A stretch of 64,000 nucleotides of DNA from contig NZ_JABSPA010000006.1 in assembly GCF_013214175.1 (NCBI RefSeq), positions 1 to 64,000 of the forward strand, written 5' to 3'. A program made the translations under genes and the position numbers. Within the stretch, counting starts at the first letter, position 1. Each line of letters opens with the position of its first letter. The DNA comes from Colwellia sp. Lineage in GTDB: Bacteria > Pseudomonadota > Gammaproteobacteria > Enterobacterales > Alteromonadaceae. This document shows, one piece after another, positions 1 to 8,848 of this stretch. The notes beneath the pieces were generated by a model. It had not been told where the DNA came from and searched no databases. It saw only the letters and a list, made by a program, of their open reading frames with translations.

Positions 1-3000
1 TTAAGGCATTAAAATTAACAAAATTAACTTCATCTGCGGTGCCGTCGTTTATTACACCTTTATTTTCTGCTGTGATTGACCAAGTATTAGCTATATTGCT
101 CGCGGTTAAGGTATTACTGCCGGTGCCAGTAACCGTTTCAATGCCAGAGATATCTGTGCCGATTACAACCGTTTGATTTGTCGCACTAAGGGTTAAGCTA
201 TCATCATCACCGCCACCAGTAATAAGTCCGCTGATATGGTTCATATCGGTGATATTAAAAGTATCAACCGCGCTGCCGCCGGTTAAGTTTTCTATGCCGG
301 TAAAAGCATTGATATACGTTTCGGGAGTTGCTTGTGTATCTGTAACATTCCCTGCACCTGCTGCAGTAACATGCCATATATTGGCAGCTTCTCGTCCTTC
401 TATGGTGTCAGTGCCTATACCTCCAATAACAGTACCGCTAATATTGCCCGCAGCGCCAAAAACAAAGCTATCACCACTAATACCCGCGCTTATATTAGAG
501 AAATTGTCAAAAGCGACACTACCTGCGGCATCACTGCCAGAAACATCAACATCACCACTGTCAGTTGCATCAATATCCCAGGTATTTTCAGCAGTGCCAT
601 CAGCTAAAAGATTATTGTTATTAGCTATACCACCATCAACGGTTTCAACATAAGAGACCTTACTAAGGTCTAGTGTTTGTCCGGTGCCAGTAATATTTAT
701 TTTATCTGTTGATAAAGCCTCATTGGCAGATGTGGTATCACCATAGATATGACCTGTTATATCGGCGGTGCTGGCAATATTAATCGTATCATTGCCAATA
801 CCAGCAATAATGTTGGTAACAGTGCCACCGTTGATGGTAATGGTATCGTTATCATCTTCTCCGCTAACAGTGGTAATTGCACCGGCATTAATGGTGATAA
901 GATCGCCACCGACACCACCATTAACGGCAGTAAAATCATGACCGATATTCATGGTGTCTACTGCAGTACCACCTTGCAGTATTTCAAAGTTAGTAAAGGT
1001 AAAGTTATCGCTACCAACACCAGTAGTAGAAAGGTTTCCTGCACCATCACCTGTACTTGCGAACGTATTAGCTTTATTGGCGCCTGTTATAGTATCAATA
1101 CCACCTGAACCAGTTACATTGACAGTAGAGGTAAAAGCACCAGTATATCCAAGCAAAAAACTACCGAGTGGTGAACTTGAACCAGCTAAAGTGAAGGCTA
1201 CAGTACCGTTTTGAGGTCCCCCTGTATCGCGAGCATTTACATCACCATTTAAGGTAATTGATGGTGTGCCGTTAGCAGAATTATTCGTTGCTGTGATAGT
1301 GATATCAGCACCTCTTTTGGGGCCTGAGCTATTTGCAGCTCCCATGGTGATATCTTCGGCGCTAAGGGTAATTTTTCCGCCATCTTCTACGCCTGTAGTA
1401 TTAATATTATCTACAGAAATAGTGTCACTGCTAATATTTACCGAGCCAGAATCATCTTTTCCTAACGAAGTGGTGATATTGCCAAAAGTGAAGGAATTTG
1501 ACCCGGTAGAGATGAGTTTGTTGGCAAAGATGTTATAAGAATCAGCTTTCACGTCACCTGATGCGGTAATAGTCACATCACTAAATCCTAGACTTGCAGT
1601 ACCGATGTTTCCGGTAAAAACGATATCATTTCCTATTAAAGTTAACTTATCAGTATTATTTACATCGGTTGTCAGATTGTAGAATTTAGTTGGACTAACG
1701 CACGAATCGGCAAAACAAATACTACCTGTACCTGCATCGATGACCGTTTGAGCAGTAACGAGGGTATTACCATCTATTAAAACATCACCGCCCAATGTCC
1801 TAATCGTTTGATCTGTAGTGCTAGCGTTATAGTCAATAACAATATTATTAGCACTAACAACAATATCACCACCAGCAGTCCAAATAGTGTCATTAATATA
1901 GACATCACCACCTGCTAAATTATTTGTAGGTAAGTTGGCTGAATCAGCTTCTAAAGTCAGTGTTAGTGAATCATTTATATCAGGTGAACTCCCTGCCCAA
2001 ATATACTTATTGATGATGATATCGTTATGGGCACGTAGAGTTAAGGTAGAATGCCCTAGACCTGAAAAGTTTAGAACTGAATTTAGCGTAATATTGCCAA
2101 TACCATCAGCTTCTGCGGGCCCACCACTGCCAGTTTCAATTAAAACATTTCCACCATTACTTAATGCTGACTTTAAATCACCAATATAAATATTTGAATC
2201 CATGGTGGTGTGAGTGAAATATGAGTCAACACTTCCTGCGGGATATGTTTCATCAGCAGAAGTGGCACTGCCAGAAATAGTGATATTGTAAGGGTCAATT
2301 AACCACAATCCACTATCACCATTAGCGGCACTAACATCTACTGTTACCGCTAAATCAACGACACCTGCTGAGGTTTCAACAAATCCGCCATCCCCACTCA
2401 TTAAACCGCCTGTAGCAGAGATATTGCCATAAACCTTAGCGGAATCATTACCCCAAATAATAACTTTACCGCCATCACCGCTATTTAGTGCGTTAGCATT
2501 AATATGAGTATTTCCAGCAATATAACTGGCACTAGCACTTCTTATTAAGTCATTTTCACCACGATAATCACCGCCTATTAAAATTTCACCGCCGCCTGTT
2601 TCACCGGAAGCGTCAATAACAGAGTCATTTAGTAAGGCAACTTTATCACCTAATACTTTAATAGCGCCGCCATTGGCAACATCACCGCGCGCTGAGGTTA
2701 AACTTTGCTCGGTAAGTAGCACTGTATCTTGAGCGTGAACTTCTATATTACCCGCTTGAAACGAAGTAGAATCCGCGCTTACGTTAGCAAGTAAGTAACC
2801 ACTAGAGGTGATATTTTCACCTAATACAACTATTTGACCAGCACCCGAAGTGTTGCCACCTACATTAATGGAAGATACATCAACCTTGCCGCTATTTATA
2901 ACATCGGCACCACCGCCTAAAGAGAAGCTGCCATCAGCATGTACTACTACGCTAGTAGCATGTTCAATGCCTGAGTTTACCGCTTGTGAAAAGACATATT

Positions 3001-3880
3001 GACTGGTGCTGGCGGTTAATAATACTCGTCCGCCTTTAGCGTTTATTTCACCGCTATTAACTAAGGCCGGATCTAACCCCAGCTCTTCTTGTAATATTTC
3101 ATCAGTAATACGTACCCCTAATAAGCCGCCGGCTTCAAAGGTTAATACCGCTTGTTTACCTACCGCCAAATTGACTGCGCCTAAGTTAGCTGAAATATAA
3201 CCGTGGTTTTCAACTTGTTTACCTATTAAGCTAACACTACCACCAGTTGCCGCATTAATAATGCCGTGATTTATGACCGCGCCATTACCGTCACCATTAA
3301 TACTATTTTCTAAGGCATCAAAAACATAATTGCCGTTAATAAAATCATCCGGAGTAATGCTAAGGCCAGAGGCAACTAAACTACCAACATTAATGTTGGC
3401 GCTTTGGGTAAAGACGATACCGTTAGGGTTAACTAATATTACCTTGCCGTTAGCGTCGATATTACCGGCAATGACAGAGCCATTGCTGCTTAAGATATTA
3501 TTAAGAGATACCGATTGGCTATTGGGCTGTATATATTGCACCCGTTCATTACTGGCAACATTGTAACTGTCCCAGTTAATCGCCATATGTTGCGAGGTTT
3601 GGTTAATTATTGTGGTGGTGGCATCAAGTTTCGAGATATCGCCGCTACCGTCAACAACAACACCACCTTTAGGGCCATTGGCATAGGCAGGATTAATTAG
3701 GGCAGGTAAGGTATAAGTTGAGAGTGCTAGACACACTGAAAAGGCTGTAGAAGAGATCGCAAAAACTTGAGTTTTAGACTTGTTCAGATGAGTGTTTTTA
3801 GCCATCTGACCATTAGCTTGTATCTTGCTAACGTTGTTTTGACTACCATTGCTCTTTTTATTATTAAAGCGACTGCTCAT
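1..3880 (-). CDS. Two-partner-secretion filamentous-haemagglutinin-like adhesin (5' part, runs off the window)
   Basis: An unbroken minus-strand frame starts at an ATG at 3880 (upstream TAAGGA ribosome site) and stays open to base 1, so at least 1290 residues are present and the C-terminus is missing. A long basic N-region is followed by a hydrophobic stretch ending near PAYANG, an extended signal peptide of the TpsA type. The first 250 residues after it match the haemagglutination-activity (TPS) domain, including NPNGIVFTQSANINVGSLVA. The rest is Gly/Asn/Thr/Asp-rich imperfect repeats (many GGxGxDTIxI-like units), as expected for a beta-helical exoprotein. Such proteins are exported through a TpsB outer-membrane partner, which is not visible here. 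The lipoprotein gene at 4095-5858 lies just upstream on the same strand. Family is confident; the ligand is unknown. Confidence 0.85.
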   Translation of the reverse strand, partial: MSSRFNNKKSNGSQNNVSKIQANGQMAKNTHLNKSKTQVFAISSTAFSVCLALSTYTLPALINPAYANGPKGGVVVDGSGDISKLDATTTIINQTSQHMAINWDSYNVASNERVQYIQPNSQSVSLNNILSSNGSVIAGNIDANGKVILVNPNGIVFTQSANINVGSLVASGLSITPDDFINGNYVFDALENSINGDGNGAVINHGIINAATGGSVSLIGKQVENHGYISANLGAVNLAVGKQAVLTFEAGGLLGVRITDEILQEELGLDPALVNSGEINAKGGRVLLTASTSQYVFSQAVNSGIEHATSVVVHADGSFSLGGGADVINSGKVDVSSINVGGNTSGAGQIVVLGENITSSGYLLANVSADSTSFQAGNIEVHAQDTVLLTEQSLTSARGDVANGGAIKVLGDKVALLNDSVIDASGETGGGEILIGGDYRGENDLIRSASASYIAGNTHINANALNSGDGGKVIIWGNDSAKVYGNISATGGLMSGDGGFVETSAGVVDLAVTVDVSAANGDSGLWLIDPYNITISGSATSADETYPAGSVDSYFTHTTMDSNIYIGDLKSALSNGGNVLIETGSGGPAEADGIGNITLNSVLNFSGLGHSTLTLRAHNDIIINKYIWAGSSPDINDSLTLTLEADSANLPTNNLAGGDVYINDTIWTAGGDIVVSANNIVIDYNASTTDQTIRTLGGDVLIDGNTLVTAQTVIDAGTGSICFADSCVSPTKFYNLTTDVNNTDKLTLIGNDIVFTGNIGTASLGFSDVTITASGDVKADSYNIFANKLISTGSNSFTFGNITTSLGKDDSGSVNISSDTISVDNINTTGVEDGGKITLSAEDITMGAANSSGPKRGADITITATNNSANGTPSITLNGDVNARDTGGPQNGTVAFTLAGSSSPLGSFLLGYTGAFTSTVNVTGSGGIDTITGANKANTFASTGDGAGNLSTTGVGSDNFTFTNFEILQGGTAVDTMNIGHDFTAVNGGVGGDLITINAGAITTVSGEDDNDTITINGGTVTNIIAGIGNDTINIASTADITGHIYGDTTSANEALSTDKINITGTGQTLDLSKVSYVETVDGGIANNNNLLADGTAENTWDIDATDSGDVDVSGSDAAGSVAFDNFSNISAGISGDSFVFGAAGNISGTVIGGIGTDTIEGREAANIWHVTAAGAGNVTDTQATPETYINAFTGIENLTGGSAVDTFNITDMNHISGLITGGGDDDSLTLSATNQTVVIGTDISGIETVTGTGSNTLTASNIANTWSITAENKGVINDGTADEVNFVNFNAL

Positions 3881-4094
3881 GCGAATATCCTTACTGCAAG
3901 TTTCTAACTTTAGGGTTAACGATTGTAGCGTTATTTATATTTTCAATTTATTATTGTGATATTTTTTTTAATGCGCTTTACTATTGAAATAGCTAACCTT
4001 ATAAAGGAGCTATTATGGGTTTAAACCACAACAGCCCATTAAATAAAATGTTAATCCGACTATTCAAGCCTGAAAGAAATAATCACTCAATCAA

Positions 4095-5858
4095 TCATTG
4101 ACTTGAAATAGTCCAATTATAATTAATCGACAAATTTTCAACTACTGCATCTGAGCTTGTAGAATAGCCCTTAGAACTTAAACCTAACCTCACATCATGC
4201 ACATCATGTTGAATCACCTGCAGACTCCATGTTTGTAATAGGGCATCATTATTAACGGTACTCATATTGCTACCCCAAAACATTTCAATCATGTCATCGA
4301 CAGAGCTAATATCCCAGAGGCTTAAATCTTGGTTAAATGCACTAGCGCCATTAAACATCTTGTCTAAATCCATTACTGAACTCACATCCCAATGACTAAT
4401 ATCAGCGTTAAAGTTTACCGCTTCCTCGAACATTCTCTTCATGTTATTAACTAGTCTTAAGTCTGGGGTATCTATAGCGTCGCTAGTTGCGTTTACACAT
4501 TGATAAAATGCATAGCTCATATTTTCCCAAGCAATATCACCCCACTGATTAATATTGATTAACTTTAGGTTGTTATTATCGAACCCTTTAAGATTCATTA
4601 ATATCCGAGGAAGTGCACCATTAATGGTAACTGTATAAGTACCCGGATTTATATAGGTGTGAGAGGCAAAATACACTGCTTGGTAATTTTCCACAGGCGT
4701 ACCATCGCCCCAATCGACATCAAAATTGTAGGTATAGGTATTTGGGTCAGTACCTATTGCGATACTTTCACCGGCTGCTGTAGTTTGCCAAGTGGTAATA
4801 AAAGGTCTGGGTTCAACAACATCAACGATACGCACTAAAGTAGAGATATTACCTGCAGCATCAGTGGCAGTGTAAGTTAATTGGTACTCGGCAATAGTAG
4901 TATTATCCACTGTACCTACTGGCTCAATTGGCCCAGCTATCACGATTACTTCATTATCATAAACATCAAGTGCAGTAGCACCTAGCTCTTTATAATCACG
5001 TCCTTGACCTAAAGTAATAGTGCTATCACCATTTAAAGTAATCACAGGACCAACTAAATCGGAAACATTTACCGTACGCACAACAGCTGTTGCTTCATTC
5101 CCTGCGGCATCTTCTGCAGTGTAAGTAATGGTATAGCTATTAATTTGGTCAATGTTGACGCCACCTGTTGTAGTAACAGTTACCGAAGTATCAATGTTAT
5201 CTGTTGCCGTTGCACCAGCATCGTCATAATCATCGCCATAGTTATGCTCAATAATGGCTTCACCCGTTAAGGTAATAACAGGCGCAGTCAAATCAACAAC
5301 ATTAACCGTACGCATAACAGTTATTGCGGCATTATCTGCTGCATCAGTGGCGTTGTAAGTAACAGTATAACTGCCTATAGCATCAGCTTTGACATCATCT
5401 GAGGTAATGACGTTGATTACTTCATCAACATTATCGCTTGCTGTAGCACTGGCATCTATATAAGGCGTGCCGACAGGGTGAATAACTTCACTACTACCAC
5501 CAAGGGTAATAACAGGCGCTACATCATCAATAACATTGACTATTCGGGTTGAAGTGCTTTTATTACCCGCAGTATCAGTAGCGGTGTAAGTTAGGGTATA
5601 ACTGTTAACAATTGTGCTATCAACACTACCTGTCATGGTAACGTCTACATTGCCATCCGTTGCATCATTTGCCGTAGCCCCCTCATCATCATAAGAGGTG
5701 TCGATACTGTGAGTAAGAGGAGTATTACCTATTAAGGTAATAACTGGCGCTGTAGTGTCTTTGGGTGTAGGAGTAGGCTCAGTAGAATCGCTGCCTCCAC
5801 ATGCGGTTAAGGTGCCAAGTGAAAATAGGAATACTGGCGCTAAAGCTGATAACTTCAT
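4095..5858 (-). CDS. BspA-like surface lipoprotein with DUF5011/HYR-type Ig repeats (copy 1)
   Basis: 587 aa. A short signal peptide ends in the lipobox LTAC, giving a lipidated Cys at about residue 20, followed by a Ser/Thr/Pro linker. Four domains of about 75 residues follow, each beginning APVITL and containing a YTxTYTAxDAAGN-like strand: the DUF5011 (HYR-like) Ig fold. After FITTW there is a PKD-like segment with the DWGDGT motif, then a few 25-residue DUF285 leucine-rich repeats (MFxxAxxFNxDISxWDVSSV) typical of BspA-family surface proteins. The protein is probably surface-exposed and binds something outside the cell; the target is unknown. A close paralogue with more DUF285 repeats lies at 53424-55745, also upstream of an adhesin 5' end. 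Confidence 0.85.
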   Translation of the reverse strand: MKLSALAPVFLFSLGTLTACGGSDSTEPTPTPKDTTAPVITLIGNTPLTHSIDTSYDDEGATANDATDGNVDVTMTGSVDSTIVNSYTLTYTATDTAGNKSTSTRIVNVIDDVAPVITLGGSSEVIHPVGTPYIDASATASDNVDEVINVITSDDVKADAIGSYTVTYNATDAADNAAITVMRTVNVVDLTAPVITLTGEAIIEHNYGDDYDDAGATATDNIDTSVTVTTTGGVNIDQINSYTITYTAEDAAGNEATAVVRTVNVSDLVGPVITLNGDSTITLGQGRDYKELGATALDVYDNEVIVIAGPIEPVGTVDNTTIAEYQLTYTATDAAGNISTLVRIVDVVEPRPFITTWQTTAAGESIAIGTDPNTYTYNFDVDWGDGTPVENYQAVYFASHTYINPGTYTVTINGALPRILMNLKGFDNNNLKLININQWGDIAWENMSYAFYQCVNATSDAIDTPDLRLVNNMKRMFEEAVNFNADISHWDVSSVMDLDKMFNGASAFNQDLSLWDISSVDDMIEMFWGSNMSTVNNDALLQTWSLQVIQHDVHDVRLGLSSKGYSTSSDAVVENLSINYNWTISSQ

Positions 5859-6686
5859 AAAACGTCCCTGTGTCTGTAAAGTAAAAATAATAAGTAAAAT
5901 AAGTAAACGCTTATCCTAACTTATGAGTTAATCCGTGCATTAACTCATACCTTAAATAAGGCGTTAAAGACCGTAAGCACACTAGTTCCAATGTTAATAA
6001 GAGTGTGTTTACTAGTTAAAAACAGATAACAAGCCTGTTACCGTGACGTTAACCAATGTCTATTTCGTGCGCGAAATTAACATATATTCAACTTAATTGA
6101 CACTATAATAACCAGAATTGTTACTTCTTGTGTAGCTATTTTTTGTACTATCTTTGTAAATGCTACTTAACATATAAAAGTGTCGCCATTTCGCTACACC
6201 CTAATATTTATGGGCTATGGAGAGATTAAACCGCTAATAATACTTATTGATAAGTTAGCTTTTTTTATCAGCTGCAAAGTAAACAAATGATAAAGCGTTG
6301 AATTTTTCATTGATTTTATACTTAAGTCTGGCTTGCTATTGTCATTATTTGGGACTACAGGGGTATTTTTAGACAATGGATTCCCGACTACACACTTTGG
6401 CAATGACTCAAGGCGGATTACCGATTACGCACTTCGGGGGGTGACAGTCCTTGGGTTTTCAATTAAGAAACAACGACAACGACTGAGAACTTCTTCGTTA
6501 TTCCGGTGTCTTTGAACCGAAATCCTCCCCTTTGAGAAAAACTAATGAATTGTCGATTATTTACCACAACAATGGATGTTGATTAACTGATAACAACTTG
6601 TAAAATAAAAGACGTGCAATCACCTTGAAAGCCTAGTTATAATCATTAGCATGAAACGATTGTATTCAATGGACTGTGCACAATAA
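5859..6686. other. Intergenic region of 828 bp, no convincing gene
   Basis: Very AT-rich spacer between the divergent lipoprotein gene and the T6SS cargo cassette. It must hold the promoters of both. I could not single out a clean -35/-10 pair. The only structure I see is a degenerate repeat pair at 6378-6445, listed separately. Short ORFs here have no ribosome sites and no family resemblance. Confidence 0.6.
6378..6445. repeat. Two degenerate tandem units of about 30 bp
   Basis: Unit 1 (6378-6407) and unit 2 (6415-6445) share the pattern GGATTnCCGAnTACnCACTT followed by a G-rich stretch and TGAC, with a 37-bp period. The motif resembles degenerate dispersed intergenic repeats, but I see no second location of it in this window. 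Confidence 0.45.
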
Positions 6687-7496
6687 ATGTTAACCTCACA
6701 AGTATTCAAAAGCAGAGCTGGCCTGCATTACACGCTTAGGCTTACCAATAAAGGCTTTAGTTCCCTACCCAATACCATTAAAGCCGAGCCTTTTACCGAC
6801 AAGAATGCTGCTTTGCAATTTGTTACTAACTTGCAGGTGCCGCTGTTTTTTTGGGAGAACTTGGCACAGTCTAATACTTTCTTTAGCTACCGAAATTGGA
6901 CTAATGCCAACCCGTGGGCTGGTATAGAAAACTATATTGCTCAAGCGTTAACACAAGGTAGTATGCAAGCTTATAAAACCGCGTCAATAAGTGAGTTAAA
7001 CGGATCACGTCAATTAAGAAGTTTTAAAGATACTCAAGGTAAACGCTTTGAGTTACAACCCGCGGCAAGTCTATTAGTTAATGCAACTGCCGACGTAAAA
7101 CCTGTTCATGACAAAGTTAGCGCAGAAAAAGTGCTGCAAGATCTCAACATCACGGCAGAGTCAGCTGAAAGTATTAATAAATCATTTAACTTGCCTGCCA
7201 ATAGTGGAACTAGTGTTGAAGCATTAAAAACAGCACTTATCAATGGTGACATTGTACTTACCCAACTGCCTGAGCCACTTAAGCCTTCTACCGGTCAAGA
7301 TTTAGTTGAAACCGTTTTTGAGGCCGCTAAATCACCATCAGATCCGCCTCCTCAAGCAGCGCCGCCAGCAGCACATGCAGCAACAACAGCGTCACCTACG
7401 CGCGCTGAAAATGCCACGGCAGATGGCTTAACTAAAGCAGCAGAAGATGGCACACCATTCTGTGAAGAATGTGAAAAAGCAGCAAACGCGGCATAA
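6687..7496 (+). CDS. Unrecognised T6SS cargo-cassette protein with C-terminal CxxC tail
   Basis: 269 aa, no signal peptide. An in-frame TAA directly precedes the ATG, so the start cannot lie further upstream; there is no good ribosome site. Residues 1-140 look globular, 145-205 helical, 215-245 are a Pro/Ala-rich low-complexity linker, and the protein ends with the short motif PFCEECEKA (CxxC). The DUF4123 adaptor gene follows 14 bp later and then the large candidate effector, so the four genes to 12287 look like one operon. Inference: it is a loading or carrier subunit, or the N-terminal part of a two-piece effector, and its CxxC may bind metal. I do not recognise the family and found no PAAR or VgrG fold. 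Confidence 0.6.
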   Translation: MLTSQVFKSRAGLHYTLRLTNKGFSSLPNTIKAEPFTDKNAALQFVTNLQVPLFFWENLAQSNTFFSYRNWTNANPWAGIENYIAQALTQGSMQAYKTASISELNGSRQLRSFKDTQGKRFELQPAASLLVNATADVKPVHDKVSAEKVLQDLNITAESAESINKSFNLPANSGTSVEALKTALINGDIVLTQLPEPLKPSTGQDLVETVFEAAKSPSDPPPQAAPPAAHAATTASPTRAENATADGLTKAAEDGTPFCEECEKAANAA

Positions 7497-7510
7497 CCTA
7501 GGCTGATATT

Positions 7511-8827
7511 ATGAAAATGACTACAAAACCAGTAACAAAGCACGACATTGAAGCGATTCAGCAACAGTTATGGCAAGCCAATAGTAACGGCAAAGTACCA
7601 ATCGTTTATGCCATTTTAGATGGCGCCCGAGATAAACAAATTGAGCGGTTAGTAAGACTAGGTTCATTAAAGTCATCTTGCTTATATGAAGGTAAATTGA
7701 CTTTCAAAATGACCCAAGCTGCCCCCTATTTAGTGCGATTAGAAAAAGATCATCCGCAAACGTTAGAGATCCTTCAAAAGGGTTGGGGTAATAGCTGGGG
7801 AATTTTTGCCATAACTTACCAAGGTGCAACACACATTAATGTACGTCATAACTGTCGTAAAATTGCCCGTGTTAAAGGTCCTAATGGTAAAAATCTAGTA
7901 TTTAGATATTACGATCCGCGTGTGCTACGTACCTATATTACTCAATGTGACATAAATGATGCTGAGAAAGTATTTGGCCCAATATCAGAGTTCATTGTAG
8001 AAGGTGAACAAACCAACACTATGCATCGCTTTAAGCGAGTTGAATCGGGGGTTCAAGATAGCCATAATGCTAATGATATACATATTACCACTTGCGTAGA
8101 AGATGAAGACTTTACCCGCGGTGAGTCGGGCGCTCTTAGTATCACCAGTCATCAGTTCTCAGTATTTGAACAAGAAAAATTCAAACGGTTTATTGCCGAG
8201 ATGGAATTACACCTTAGTAGCTATTTTAAAGCGCAAACGGCTGAGCTTATTGAACAAGAGCAACTTAATGATTGGGTAAGTCAAAATGTTTTACACGCTC
8301 AGGATTTTGGTTTTATCACCGAACTTGATATTTGTCGCTACCTCAATGTAGCGATAGTACAAGGTGAATCGGTAAAAGACGCACCTTGGTTGAAGGCGAT
8401 TATGGCTGAAAGCTTATTTCCAAGTACTAAAGCAACGCTGCTGGAAGAAAAGTCGCTAGAATTGCTCGACCAAGAGCATCAAGTTGTTATTGAAGAACTA
8501 GATCAAGTCAATCAACAGCACTTAGAACGATTTTATCAAAAACATCATAAAAAACTACTCGGTATTGGTGTGCCCCTTTATGATTTAAGTTTTACTGATG
8601 AACAAGCATTAAAAGAGTGGATGTTCCGCGTTGGCAAGCAGTGCATTAACTTAGGATTAACCGATGAAATGGCGCTAGATATTTGGCTAGATATCGCCAT
8701 GCGCTACGGTGAAAATTTTCCACAAGAAGACTGGGCAATATTATCCGAGGCGCAAAAGGAAGAGTTGTCGGCGTCAAATAAATTGTTTCATTTACTAGCT
8801 CAACAACCGCATAAGAAAAGCGCTTAA
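7511..8827 (+). CDS. DUF4123-domain T6SS adaptor/chaperone
   Basis: 438 aa. Residues about 28-160 carry the full DUF4123 pattern: VYAILDGARD near the start, AAPYLVRLE, GWGNSWGIF, and FRYYDPRVLRTYI followed by a CD pair. DUF4123 proteins (Tap/Tec family) load a specific effector onto a VgrG or PAAR tip protein and are normally encoded next to that effector. The C-terminal 230 residues (coiled and helical) are an extension whose role I do not recognise; it may confer effector specificity. It sits between the CxxC-tail protein and the 810-aa candidate effector. Domain call is confident; the specific cargo is inferred from position. Confidence 0.85.
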   Translation: MKMTTKPVTKHDIEAIQQQLWQANSNGKVPIVYAILDGARDKQIERLVRLGSLKSSCLYEGKLTFKMTQAAPYLVRLEKDHPQTLEILQKGWGNSWGIFAITYQGATHINVRHNCRKIARVKGPNGKNLVFRYYDPRVLRTYITQCDINDAEKVFGPISEFIVEGEQTNTMHRFKRVESGVQDSHNANDIHITTCVEDEDFTRGESGALSITSHQFSVFEQEKFKRFIAEMELHLSSYFKAQTAELIEQEQLNDWVSQNVLHAQDFGFITELDICRYLNVAIVQGESVKDAPWLKAIMAESLFPSTKATLLEEKSLELLDQEHQVVIEELDQVNQQHLERFYQKHHKKLLGIGVPLYDLSFTDEQALKEWMFRVGKQCINLGLTDEMALDIWLDIAMRYGENFPQEDWAILSEAQKEELSASNKLFHLLAQQPHKKSA

Positions 8828-8848
8828 ACGGATTTATAGTAACCCATT

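Noticed and set aside
249-3700. Many plus-strand open frames of 60-134 codons
   Set aside because: They are antisense shadows of the repetitive adhesin gene on the minus strand; no ribosome sites, low-complexity Ala/Pro/Val translation.
6215-6515. Two overlapping open frames in the 5' intergenic region
   Set aside because: No ribosome site, no family resemblance, and overlap with a degenerate repeat pair.
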